This document shows positions 14,501 to 25,386 of a stretch of DNA of 64,000 bases, piece by piece. The notes beneath the pieces are model-generated. The model was not told the DNA's origin. It worked only from the letters and a program-made list of their open reading frames with translations, and did not search any database. Source of the stretch: Baylisascaris procyonis (taxonomy: Eukaryota; Nematoda; Chromadorea; Rhabditida; Ascarididae); contig JAZARR010000212.1 in NCBI GenBank assembly GCA_037389465.1, positions 3,366,001-3,430,000 on the forward strand, read 5' to 3'. Position numbers and translations under genes: made by a program. Positions within the stretch are counted from its first letter, which is position 1. Each line of letters opens with the position of its first letter.

Positions 14501-17500
14501 GTTACGAAGACTGCTAAGAGTATGAGCTGGATTCACTTGAAGACGTCTAGAATGAAGATAAAATTTGGCGAACGAAGTGACAAGAGGTGCTTGCAGGGCA
14601 TAACAAGAATAAAAATCGAATTAACACCGGAGAAACTCTTCATGCAGGATTCACCAATGATCGAAGTAAGCCTCATATTTCAACACCTGTTCATTTGTGT
14701 TGACCATTCATTCGACGCCTAAAAGTATTCTCTTGATTTTTTTGCACAATCGAATAGCGATTCATACTGTTAACTAATTGTTGTATCATACATGAGATAC
14801 CATAATGCGCGAAAAGAGAACAAATGAAATAGAAAGAATACATATACATTAAAAGAAATGAAGGAGTACCCTCTGAGCAGCTTATGAATACTATTACTTT
14901 GCAGAATATATCCATCTAATTATGATTGCAAAGAAATTATGGTGATATCCTCGAGTATTTATGTATTCTGCAAAAGAGAGCACAGAAAAATCGAAATTTG
15001 CAGAAAAAACTGCATTTTTAATGCTATTGCATCTTTATAAAAAAAATTTCGATTTTTTCCTCCAAAATTTCAATGTTCTTCTTGAAAAGCTCCTGATTAT
15101 GCTCCTAAGATCAATAATACCTCTCTCCCTTACCTGTGCAAGATTCCTAGGTGCGCTGAGTGAAAATCATGCTCAGCTACAGTACAATGGTGAAAAGACG
15201 GACGGTTTATACCAAGCTTACTTTAAATGTTTGTTCATGCGCAAGTATCAAACCTCGACCCTGACGATAAAAGCGGCCTTCAGACCTTCATACGAATGTA
15301 TTGAGTTGGGCGAAGCATCACTTTTCAGTCTATAAAATTCAAACGTTCCATAGCAAATATTGTTTCTAAGTAAAATCTATTTGTTTAAGAATACAATCTT
15401 CATTTCTGCCGTCATTTTTGTATACTAAACGTTATTAAGTTATATTAACTCATAGTGGTGTTTCAATGCATTTGTATCTATAATTTTGCAGGCAGATCAT
15501 CTCCGTGTAAAATATCAAGTGCCACAATATACGATGGGTCAATTCTTCGTGAATAATCCAGGCAATTTGTCAGATCCGGCACGACTGCAGCGATTAAATC
15601 AGATGGTCTATGAGCTTGAACACATGAACGGCTCTTGGGGACCACAAAGCTCGAATTATTTTCTACGCGATTTCTTAGCTTTCGAGAGAGTTTCTGCGGA
15701 AGAGAATGGCGACGATGATCTTGCCACGAACGGTTAATGTTTGAAATAGCAGCATAACATATTAAGAAGTGGTCACTGTTTCTTTCAAACTTGCGTAGCT
15801 TGGAGGCCTCAATTTTCGCTTGGAACATTCCGATATTCGGTATTCGCGAAAAGCTCCGGTTGCAAAGTTTAATTTTTTTAATTTTAAAAAAGTCTTTGCT
15901 GCAATTCCCGCTTGGTTCCGATCATTCCGATTATCAATATCAGTGGCAAGTGGGCAATTACGGTTGGTCATCGCCTCCAAACGCATAGCGAATTTATTTT
16001 GATTATCTTTTACATCTAGTTGTCCAGTCATTGATGCCGACATATGCCGTTAGTTTGACTATTTTACTAATTGATTAAATACAATGGTTCAGGAACAGAT
16101 CGTAGCAAAGGGATATTCAACGAGAAGGATTTGCGACCATTTCTTGAATGGCCCGAATATGAAATTTGGGAAGGATTCGTGCAGCTTAATGAGAGCAGGT
16201 GGGTATTTCTTTAGTGGAAAACAAAAGCATTGCTTTGCTTATTGGTCTTCTCTTGTTAGCTGTGCAGTGATGCTGTCCCTATTTTCAGTGTGACTGTAAC
16301 ATTGGTATCATCGTATACATGAAATATGGTTGTGTATAGGTTGTAGATAACCGACTGCAAGTTACATTTATCGGTATTGATACAGGTTGTGTAAATTCAT
16401 TTTCGTGACATATCCATGAGCTCCGTTCACTAACGAGATCCGACTAGAACTCGTTCACATGTTTTCAGAAAAAGAAACAAAAGCAACTTGCTCTTCTATA
16501 GATAACGTATTTAGTCGATCGGCTAATAAACTCCGTAATTATGGTCACGATTTCGAGATGAGCACCAAGGATTTTTTCGGTAATTATAAGTTGACGGTGA
16601 TAGTCGGGTCTGGTAACAAATAGTAACCACGATGAGAATGTGTAAAAGCGAGAACTATTGACCGACACCAGTTATCACTTTCCCAATAATTACCGTTAAT
16701 GCAATTGCCATCGAACTCGGTCAACAGCACTGAGCGGTATTTTCCACCCGACTGCGCGACCATTACCAACAGAAGGGAGTGAATGCATTGTGTCAGAGCG
16801 CTTGAATTGCTAAACTTACACTGACCGATGCTGTCTGTCTACAACCATAGCTGCTACTGACTACCGTTCGGCTGTAGCAGATGCGAGGGAAGGGTTCAAT
16901 GCTTTTTGTGGTAGTAGTATTCCGGTTCGATTCTTGCTAACCAACAATACTTCTCATCCGATCAAGCAGCAATTAGCGATCACAATGAATTTTTTGCATA
17001 CATTATTATTGGTCGTTTTTATATGCATATAATGTAAGAAGTTATTTCTAGTGGCGCACTGGACAAATTTTTCTTCACGACTGGTTATTACGGCGAACAA
17101 CTGAAAGAATGGACGGAAAGAGGAGCCTTGCTGAACAAATGGCGCGCTGTTATTGATAAATACCGGTGAGTCTCATAATTTCACTATTGTTTCGGAAATA
17201 ACAAGTAACAAGTGATAAGCCTTATTTTTGACGCATTTCATCAGCTAGTAATTTCTTATACAATAGCCGCGCCTTGGTTATAATAGTATAACAACTATTC
17301 GATGACAATAGTAACACAACATGAACTCTTCATGAGAGTTGACATTTTCTAGGAGCAATAAGCATATTCCGGTGGAAGAATTGAGCGGATGAAACGAGAA
17401 CTCTATGTTGATGTCATAAATCTCTACATCTTAGCTACATTTCACAGCTATTAGAATAGTAGGCTTTTCTTCCTATGGTGATTTTTTTCACAATAACGCC

Positions 17501-19876
17501 AAGTTACAGTCGTTTAAATTTAGAGAGTCATTTCTTTTCTTCATTTTTTTCAGCCACTTATCTGGGCGTGAGAAGGCGGAAATGCTTTATTTCCCACGTG
17601 AACCTTAGATGCTTCGCTAATGTATTTGTTCCGTAGTTTTTGAATTTTTTTCGAAAATTAAGATTTTAAAAGAATTTCTCCAAAGGAATCCCATATTTCG
17701 GACCTTTTAAAAAGTAAAGTGAAACAATTAAATCAAATACATCTCAATTAAATCAAATACATCTATAATTGAATTTTCAAAGAATACCAGTAAAATGAAG
17801 TTTTGAAGGAGCATCTCTTTTAAGAGGAAGCCAATTAAAATTAACTAAAAGAACGGTTCTCGCTTCAGGGATGAGTTCAACGTTTCTGCATATCACGATG
17901 ATGCACTCTTTCTTGATCTCGTTGACAATATGCCTACTGATGCATGGCAATCAGCTCTTGGCACATTGCTATGTATGGCTTTCATATGTTTCATTTTTCT
18001 CTATGATGCGTTCACAGTTGCGGTCGTCTCGGCTGCGATTCTCTCAATCATGACAGGTTGGTTTTGTATTTTATTTTGCAAATTTCATTTAAAATTCACT
18101 TAGATTTGTATTTGATGAAAGCATTCAAACAACTCGACAATATATATCGTTCTTTAAAAATTCAGCATTGCCTACCTTGGTAAAATCGCTTGTGAATCCA
18201 ACGCTTTTACTCTAACTTCTTCATTTATATTTGAACGGAAAATCTCTATTCATAGGATAGAATTGTGCGAGTAGAAGTATTTGAATAGGGAAAAAGTTTC
18301 AGGTGTTTAGCTATTCCCTTCTTCTCTCCCTCCTCCCCTGCGCCTCTCCTTTATAGTGCTGCCGCTGTAGCTTCAGAAGTAGTGCGTAGATTTTGCGAGA
18401 TGACACCCAGGTCTTATAAAGATATTTTTTGATAATAGTCAGTTCTTCAGAAAGCTTCCCCAAAATTTAGCCTGCCAACTTTTTTTCCATCTTTCTGAGA
18501 CTACCATGCGTCAAAACTGTTTTCTTTCTGTTTTATCTGCGTGCTTCTTCATGTGATATCGGTTCTTTTACGTTTCTGTTTGATTCCTCATCATATTTGC
18601 AGTATATATTGTGGATTATAGGAACTGAGTTATTCGTCGAGATTTTACTCTCCATATTTAGTTATGATATGTTCCGGTTGGCCGACTAGCAAATCAAAAA
18701 GGTGCTTGTATGATGCTTTTCAGGCATAGTAGGCATAGTCAGCTGGATGGGTGTGGATCTGGAGCCAATTATGATGGCTGCGATGCTCATTTCGATTGGT
18801 TTCAGTGTCGACATTCCTGCTCATGTTTCCTACCACTACAACAGCGCAGGTAACTGAGCACAAGTTTTTTTTCTTAGGCTAACACTTTCTCTAGGTTTCA
18901 TGCCTCAAGAAGTCTGGATCGGATGGGCGCTGAAAACCATAACTGATGATCTAGAATGAGCCAAATGATTTCAACCTTCTTTAATAGGGCTATTCAAATT
19001 TTCTTAATGCTGTGTAACGTCGCACTGATTGATCTCGAGCAGAAACTGGAGTTTAAAAGCGTGCTGTGAGTCGTTTCTAATGTCCACCTGAAGTAGTTGA
19101 GTTGATGAAATTTTAGATGCACATTTCGATCGGCCGATATCAGTTGAGGAACGTTTGCGGATATGTTTGGCATCGGTAGCTTTACCAGCATTACAGGCTT
19201 CCTTGAGTACAAACCTCTGCGTATTGGGATTATTATTCATCCCAGTCTATATGGCACAGGTTACTTGTTAATTCCTTTTTGAGGTTCTATTAACGTCAGC
19301 TTTTATTCACTCAACGGCCTGACCTTTGAATTTTGTCCGACTTACGAAACTTAACTATCATTCTTTGGTAAAAAATTGACCATCATTCTTTAATACAAAA
19401 TTAAACGAAAAAATTTCAAAATTTCAGTGGACAGATCCATCCTGAAAAGTCATCGTTTATGATGCAACGTTGTTTCGAAAGAACACTGAGCGAATTTTCG
19501 TCTTTTAAGGGAATGAACCAAAAACTTGCCAGAGTTTGACTACAGTCATTATAAGATTGAGTATTTTATGAGGGATTGCAAGGACATGTTTAGTTAAGTT
19601 TATGCAAAAAGAAATATTCAAAGTGAAGTAGGCGATTGAAAAGGATTGAATGAGAAGGTTTCCCTTCCGAATGCAAAGAAAACGAACTAATGAAAAGATT
19701 ATTGCGAACAAAGAGGAGGAAATATCTTTCAGGTGTTTGTTAAAATGATGGTCTCTTGTATAACGTTATGCGTGATCCATGGTCTCTTGGTTATACCTTG
19801 TGTATGCGCTTTAATCGAAATCGGCCTACGAGCTTGGCACTCACGAAAGTCAAGTGTTTCGCCGATGGCTGGATAA
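5554..19876 (+). CDS. Patched-related (PTR) membrane protein with sterol-sensing domain, 19 exons, 922 aa
   Basis: Exons: 5554-5750, 6605-6779, 7263-7382, 8166-8276, 8918-9117, 10222-10405, 10930-11059, 12593-12696, 12784-12930, 13709-13840, 14194-14331, 14597-14665, 15492-15732, 16093-16198, 17052-17165, 17869-18056, 18724-18849, 19117-19259, 19733-19876. All phases agree and the total is 2769 nt, a normal length for the nematode PTR family. Family landmarks in order: TM1 about residues 46-63; IPYGARSREEYAIREEF (about 74-90) and the AKDGG strand of the first luminal loop; TM2-6 sterol-sensing domain about 290-455, with TM4 reading IGVDDAYLMIHAW; TM7 about 525-546; ELTPEKLFMQDSP after it; second large loop 570-735; TM8-12 from about 755, with TM10 reading SIGFSVDIPAHV. 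The paired acidic positions (D375/D376 and D815) match the RND-type proton-relay sites of Patched/Dispatched proteins. By family, it would act at plasma or endosomal membrane in sterol/lipid-linked transport, moulting or cuticle functions. The substrate is unknown. The start is the first ATG after an in-frame stop; an extra 5' exon cannot be excluded. The paralogue number is not assigned. Confidence 0.95.
9118..10221. other. PTR intron 5 containing two ~120-codon open frames
   Basis: This 1.1-kb intron holds plus-strand open frames at 9252-9620 and 9791-10159 (122 codons each), partly mirrored by open frames on the minus strand (9393-9650 and 9935-10147). Exons 5 and 6 of the PTR gene join in phase across the whole interval, so these frames are not PTR coding sequence. 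I recognise no domain. They may be remnants of an inserted element, a nested gene, or chance. Confidence 0.4.
11060..12592 (+). other. GC-AG intron (PTR intron 7)
   Basis: Exon 7 ends ...ATTG and the intron begins GCAAGT, which is the consensus for minor-class GC donors. The acceptor is CACTTCAG at 12592. The codon split G|GC restores Gly373 of the conserved IGVDD string in TM4. No nearby GT donor preserves both frame and this motif. All other PTR introns use GT-AG. The intron also contains the second copy of the dispersed repeat at 11490-11655. Confidence 0.85.
11490..11655 (-). repeat. Diverged dispersed repeat, copy B, inside PTR intron 7
   Basis: It matches copy A at 1022-1093 and 1607-1695. 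The string TAGTTTTTGAAGGTATTATC is identical in both copies, and the second block differs by scattered point changes. A minus-strand frame at 11553-11831 (92 codons) ends in the shared peptide. The element lies in an intron in antisense orientation to the gene and is expected to be removed by splicing. Confidence 0.55.
17725..17764. repeat. Perfect 20-bp tandem duplication in a PTR intron
   Basis: The 20-mer CAATTAAATCAAATACATCT occurs twice head to tail (17725-17744 and 17745-17764) in the intron between exons 15 and 16. It is probably a replication-slippage product, with no functional implication visible. Confidence 0.9.
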
Positions 19877-21450
19877 TATGCTTGTGAAGTTTTTGTCGAA
19901 AATATGCTTGTAATAATTTTTAACTTGGAATGCATTTAAATGCAGGTGCTTTTGAAAATATGCCGATGCTGCAAACGATGCGGCGTTTTATGTATAGAAT
20001 TTGTTGTTGTGTTGTCTATGAATGAATTTTCAAGCAAAATATAGCTGCAGGCTTGAACGCAATTTAGTCTTCAGTTAGTATTGGCTTTCTTTGCTATTTC
20101 TATGGTCTCCTATAGTAATGTATTGTATTTCTGTAGTGATCGAGAGTAAATTTTCGTGTATGGTGACCTGCTATTGTCTTCGGACTAACTGCTTACCGCG
20201 ATGAGTGATAACCAAATTTATACTGCATAATGTAAATGCTTTCACAGTGATTGTCTAACCGTGCCTTCAGAAATGTGCTTTATATGGGTGATTGAAATAT
20301 TCAAAAAAAATATATATAAATTGTGCTGTATTGTGGTCGACTATTCTCAAGAGTTGATTCAGCGACGAACACTTAAAATATCTGTTCCACTTCATAGTCA
20401 ATTTTCAAATAACTGGATGAAGTAATACTATTTACAACAATATGCTCACCTTCAACATCCAGCGAAGGAATTCCTCTGCTATGAAGTTTGCTAGCGATCA
20501 GTCAACAGTTTAGTCGCTCGGTCGCCAACCTTCACCTGCTAAGTAACGCAGCGGGCGAACCATTTAAAATTTTTGAGCCTCAGTCGGGAAGCTCGAGTTT
20601 GTCTGACTTTCATCTATGAGGCAAGATCCGTGTGAGGCAAATCAGGAACTAACATAAGAAAAAAGATTCAGAACATCTTTTCACCGACAGCCACAACAGG
20701 TGTTGAAGCAAGCAATGCAATTGGCAGGTTAGAAAACAACTAAAGGAATGAAAAATGGAAATGTTAGCACGAAAAGAACTTTGGCTGTGATCAGTGATAC
20801 TTTTTAATAACAATAATAATGATAAAAGTGCTTATTTACAGGAAGTAAACGAAAAAAAAAACAAAAAGATTTGTGAAATATACATATTGAAATAGAACAT
20901 AAAAGAGAACAAAGGCGCAAAAATGAGAGAACCTAAAAGCTTCTTAGATTAGCAATAACTAAGCTTCATTTGAACATTTCTACGAGTTGCCCCACAAAGT
21001 TATTTATTTTCATCAAAATTTAATAGTTCAGAACATAAGAAAATAGGAAGAAAAATGAAGGAAGGAGTGGCAAGTACGACGCATAATATGAGAAATATAA
21101 GAGAATCGAAGCTATTTTGATGCGCACAAATTAGACTCATCTCAAGCATGGATCTTTACCTTGCAAATACGTTATTCCACGAGTCAGGTGTGGGTATATT
21201 AACTATCTGCAGGTAAACTTCCTTCCATACTGTCATCGTGCAAAGAGCTGGTGCTGCCCAAAATTAATATATCAGCATGGTTTTTCGATTTGTTAGAATG
21301 CTTTTTACTGACAAATAGTTCATGGCAGCTATATCAGTGTAAACAGGAACATCAGTTACTCGATCCTCCAATTAGTTCCGCTTCCCATGCAACAATACCG
21401 CTTTAAAGTACGAAATTATAAAGCGGGTCAACGCGCATAGTCATCTCATC
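19877..21450. other. PTR 3' flank, no recognised gene
   Basis: This is AT-rich sequence downstream of the PTR stop codon. I see no convincing AATAAA close to the stop, and a poly(A) site cannot be placed. No coding signal is recognised. Confidence 0.5.
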
Positions 21451-21834
21451 TCATACGCAATTCGGATCGCTGCGACAAGCGGATTTGAAACGCTTATAAG
21501 TTCGATCCATCGGAAACAAGAGGAGCCGCATAGATTCATCAAGCGTGATTTGTGTGTCATTCAATTCGCTCGAGTGTATAGCGGATGCTCGAATAGACGT
21601 TGTCATCACTTGTTGAATTTGTATATGGGTTTGTGCACAACACCGCGACGATGTTTTCCTAGGCCGCTTGCCCCCACGGCTTTGCTTGCTCTCCATAAGC
21701 ATTCCTATGCACAAGTCAAACATACCGCCCACTCTAACACTACCACTGAGCGAATTCTTCCGAAGAATTTCTTCCTTTATTGCTCCGATCCTTTGTATAT
21801 AATTTGAGGAGCTATATCGAGTAGGTAATCCCAT
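21451..21834 (-). CDS. Unassigned ORF or terminal exon, 127 codons, dibasic site and C-terminal Cys loop
   Basis: An open frame from an ATG at 21834 ends at a stop near 21451. Composition is balanced and codon use looks coding, more so than the surrounding DNA. The C-terminal part reads ...MRLLLFPMDRTYKRFKSACR followed by SDPNCV, i.e. a Lys-Arg pair and then a short peptide with two Cys residues six positions apart. GGKRPRK occurs earlier. No family is recognised, and no signal peptide is present in this piece. A short ATG-initiated hydrophobic stretch (MLIAAAILH) follows a CGCAG acceptor near 22245 on the same strand, which could be an upstream first exon, but I could not join it. It may be an exon of a secreted-peptide gene or a spurious frame. 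Confidence 0.3.
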   Translation of the reverse strand: MGLPTRYSSSNYIQRIGAIKEEILRKNSLSGSVRVGGMFDLCIGMLMESKQSRGGKRPRKTSSRCCAQTHIQIQQVMTTSIRASAIHSSELNDTQITLDESMRLLLFPMDRTYKRFKSACRSDPNCV

Positions 21835-22718
21835 CTGCTCCTCAAATCCCCTTCAAAACACATGCATTATTCCCTGTTCGTCCTTTCCAGTCGAAATGAT
21901 GTAGTTTCTAGTTGAAACTTTACGAAAGCGTAACATTTTCGACTGCATTACTGCACCTTCACGTGTGGTATTTTTGAGATTAACATGAGTTGTATCTGGC
22001 ATTTCGTTGCATCTCTTTGGAAGCGGTCAAAGCGCAGTAATAAGCCAAACTTTTATAGATCTTTTTCTCAACCATAGCCCGGTGAAGTTATTGTTGTCCA
22101 AATAATACAATATTTCCATTTATGAATTTGAAAGAAATGATCATTTCGCCTAGATTCCATGAATCGATGTTGTTTTATATTTTTTGCAGCAGCAATCGAA
22201 TAGGAGACGACTCCAACGACTAAGTCACATGCAAAATTGCAGCAGCTATGAGCATGACTGCGAAACGCGTAAGGATCGCGCATTGAAAATGGTAATGTTA
22301 TGGGTGAAATTTGGTATTAGAAAGATATTCTATAAAATTTGCTTAAAATTTGTTAGATAAAAATTTTTAAAATATATATAAAATATATAAAATGATTTGT
22401 TTAATTTATTCTTGGATTAATCTGATGATTAAGAAAAGTAATTCGTGGATTAATTAAACGCATTGCTAATAAATTGAGTTATTTATTCTTTGATTCATTT
22501 ATTGTGCATAATTATTCAGCACTAGAAGCAATGATGATGATAAGCCAAACTTAGCAAAGTATGTTTTCTCTCGCGTAAAATTGAGAAATGCCAAAACTAT
22601 ACATTTCAAAGTTAAAGTCTACTTTACTGTATCCCCATCGTTAAGGTAAATCCTTCTTTGCTTATAAGCTTCCTAATATTGTGCTTCCCGCTGCTCGACT
22701 TTTCAAGCTCATAAACAA

Positions 22719-23162
22719 ATGCTTAAATATTTTCCACAGTCTTTACTCAAATTCGATATAATATCTGATGACATCAACATGAGAATATATAAGAAGTTTT
22801 TTGAAGGGATTTCTGAATCACATCGCGCAACACAATCTGCCGAAAAAAGTGGGAAGATATCTGGCGCATCGTTTCCGAACCTGCAACCTTACGACGTCAT
22901 CGGCACTTTCGAATGGCGTTGGAAGCGCTGTGAAGAGTGCTTCGGATTTTCTACACCGACGATTACATCCAAATCAACACGGCACATATCATCCAATGCA
23001 CTACCAGACGAATTGCGATATAGCAACTCATCGCTTACACTAATGATGAATTTTTCTGGAATGTCTTGCACAAACTATTTGTGGAAAGTACTAGGCCTTT
23101 CCTTTCATATATTCTCTTTTGTTGCCCTATATTTTCGCCAATGTAGTGCTGTTAGAAGATGA
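22719..23162 (+). other. Cluster of overlapping open frames, unassigned
   Basis: A 147-codon plus-strand frame (22719-23162), an 80-codon frame at 22801-23043 and a minus-strand frame at 22889-23071 overlap in a local patch of higher GC. This pattern suggests a conserved or formerly coding segment, but I cannot decide which frame is real. No domain is recognised and no phase-matched partner exon was found. Confidence 0.25.
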
Positions 23163-23972
23163 TAATCTTTTCAATATTAATGCCTTAAAGTTTGGATGTG
23201 AAGTTTGAAGTGTGAATATTAATTAATTCCTTAAAGGACTTTTGTCACTTCCTGAAGTTCCATCCACTTTGTTTCCTCTGCCATAAGTTAAACGACTACT
23301 ACAATTAGTTCCATTTTCTCTCAACATCCTTGACATAGATATGGAGGCAACAATGGAATGCATGGATTCCGTATACCTCAAAGCATAGCCGTTTGAGCAA
23401 TGCGCTGCTGCTACACAGTGAAGAAACAACCTCCTCGTATATTTAAATTCGCATGCGACATTTGCGCACAAACCGAGTTGAAAAGAAACTGAATGGACAG
23501 GTGATCACGTAATACAGAGTGATCACTTAACATAAATTAGATAGAGGCCTATTTGCATTACCCAACGAAGGCTTCCAACTTTAAACACTTCCCTATTGAA
23601 TCTTAAAAGAATAAATCTGGCCGCCTCAAGCAATTAAGACAAACATGCCTCACTAGCGATTGCATTATCTGTTCTTTCAACAAAGATGGCACATCTGCTA
23701 GGACTGAATGCGTCGATGAGTTGAGATGTGAGAGGTGGAGAAGCATATGTGGGTAAGAGTTGCCTGTCATTATTATCCACATTATGGAACATTTCCGAAC
23801 ATTGCACAGATCAGATCTCCGATCATATATGAATACATCAAGGAGTCCATCATTGCAAGGAAAAAAAACGCCAAGAAAACGTGCATATCATAAAGATGCA
23901 GATGTTTGCAAATTCGAAGTTATATAATACAAAAATGTGTGTATGATACTTATTGCATAATGAATATGATCG

Positions 23973-24493
23973 CTAAGAAGCAGTGATGGACGAAGACATG
24001 ATGAGTGAACACAACTTTATCAATGCATTCGGTAGAACGCTTCTTTCGCTGAGTTGAACAGAAACACACCGTAAAGCCGAAGAATTTTGGATATCGATAT
24101 TGGTAGCGGATACACAAAATTCCTTCTTGCGATTGCGCTGCACAAAAACATTGCGGTCTTGAAACGATATACGCAAAACGGTGTTTTTTGAATCAAAATT
24201 TTCATCTGTTAGTGGTTCGACATTTCGGAAGATTGTGCAGTTGTTTGGAGTTGCTTGAAAGCTCTCAAAACGTGACTCTGTGCTTCTTTGGATCGTTATG
24301 TAGAGTAGTGGTCGGGCTTGAGGGCATGTAAAAGGTGAGTTAGTAAGATTGTTTTCATATTCGATCGTTGGGTCATTGAAGGCAGGTTTGATCACCAATG
24401 AAGTCTGGAAGGATTGAAGCACTAATTTTTCCCACAAGTTTTCAAAATTGTTGAATGTTACCACTAACACAAGATTGTGAAGGTAAGTTGCTG
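23973..24493 (-). CDS. Unassigned probable terminal exon, about 170 codons
   Basis: The minus-strand frame is open from a TATAAGCAG acceptor at about 24494 down to a stop at 23973-23975. The track-style start is only a GTG, so an exon is more likely than a whole gene. The peptide has a typical globular mix, e.g. SPFTCPQARPLLYITIQRST and KNTVLRISFQDRNVFVQRN, with several Cys and Asn-X-Ser/Thr sites that could suit a secreted or luminal domain. I do not recognise the family. Upstream exons would lie toward 24.5-25.3 kb on the minus strand, head to head with the UPF0598 gene, but none was found convincingly. Confidence 0.35.
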
Positions 24494-24499
24494 CTTATA

Positions 24500-25360
24500 C
24501 TCATGTGAGCTCTTTTGTTCGCTGTATTTGTTGATCAAAGTTGCCGTCATGTAATAGTTTCTTAATGCTATATCATTAGTGCTCAAAGCATATACTTCCT
24601 TTCTCAAAGTTTATAATTTTCAAAACTTAAGACTGATCGGAACTCTATCCTGTGAGGATATGTGGGGTTATATCAAGGTCGCTTCAAGCTGAATTTTGAA
24701 CGTAAATGAGCAAACGTTGTGGTTCCTGGTTGAGGATCTCATAATTTAAGCCAATTCTGGGCTCATGTGTTTATAAATGCCTAATTTTCTTTTTGGATCT
24801 AATTTATTGTTCTCTATGACAAATAAGATCGATGAAATGCATCCTGCAACTATGTCGCAGAATTAGGAGTCGATGATATGCGGATAGTCTAATCGGCCAA
24901 GGTGAAAACGAAATAATATGAATCTCCTGCGTTAGCTAAAGGCTATTTGCACATCCTGTTGGCACCTTTACATTCTTCCTTAACAACTTTTTTTTAAAAA
25001 TTATTCAGTGTCCATCAGAAGATGACGAATGAGCATTTTGTCTACATCGTTTCAACTCCTCAGCATAGAAGAAATATAACGAGGCACTTATTTTCTCATG
25101 TTATCCCACTTTATCCTTAATATGCACTAGTCGGGATTAACGTCTATCGGACTTGGCTTTATCCACATTTTAAAGCTGAACACATCTTGGGCTCACCAAC
25201 AGCTATCAACCTGCCATCCATCCTTGGCAGTCTTGATTTTCGCAATATAATATAGAACGTTTCTTGCGTTGTTTTTGGGAAGTTGGTGATGCGTTTTATT
25301 CATATGTCATGGATTCGTATTCATTCGTAGTCCTTGTTCCAATTATCGCAGCCTTAAGTC
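24500..25360. other. Upstream region of the UPF0598 gene, no recognised gene
   Basis: No exon is recognised. It probably contains the promoter of the UPF0598 gene and perhaps upstream exons of the minus-strand frame at 23973-24493. No specific site can be supported. Confidence 0.4.
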
Positions 25361-25374
25361 CTTATGGTTTCCAG
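25360..25374 (+). promoter_or_regulatory. Candidate spliced-leader acceptor for the UPF0598 gene
   Basis: TATGGTTTCCAG ends at 25374, 12 bases before the ATG at 25387. A splice acceptor this close to a start codon with no upstream coding exon is typical of nematode trans-spliced genes. Trans-splicing is inferred, not seen. Confidence 0.4.
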
Positions 25375-25386
25375 GTTTTGGATGCG

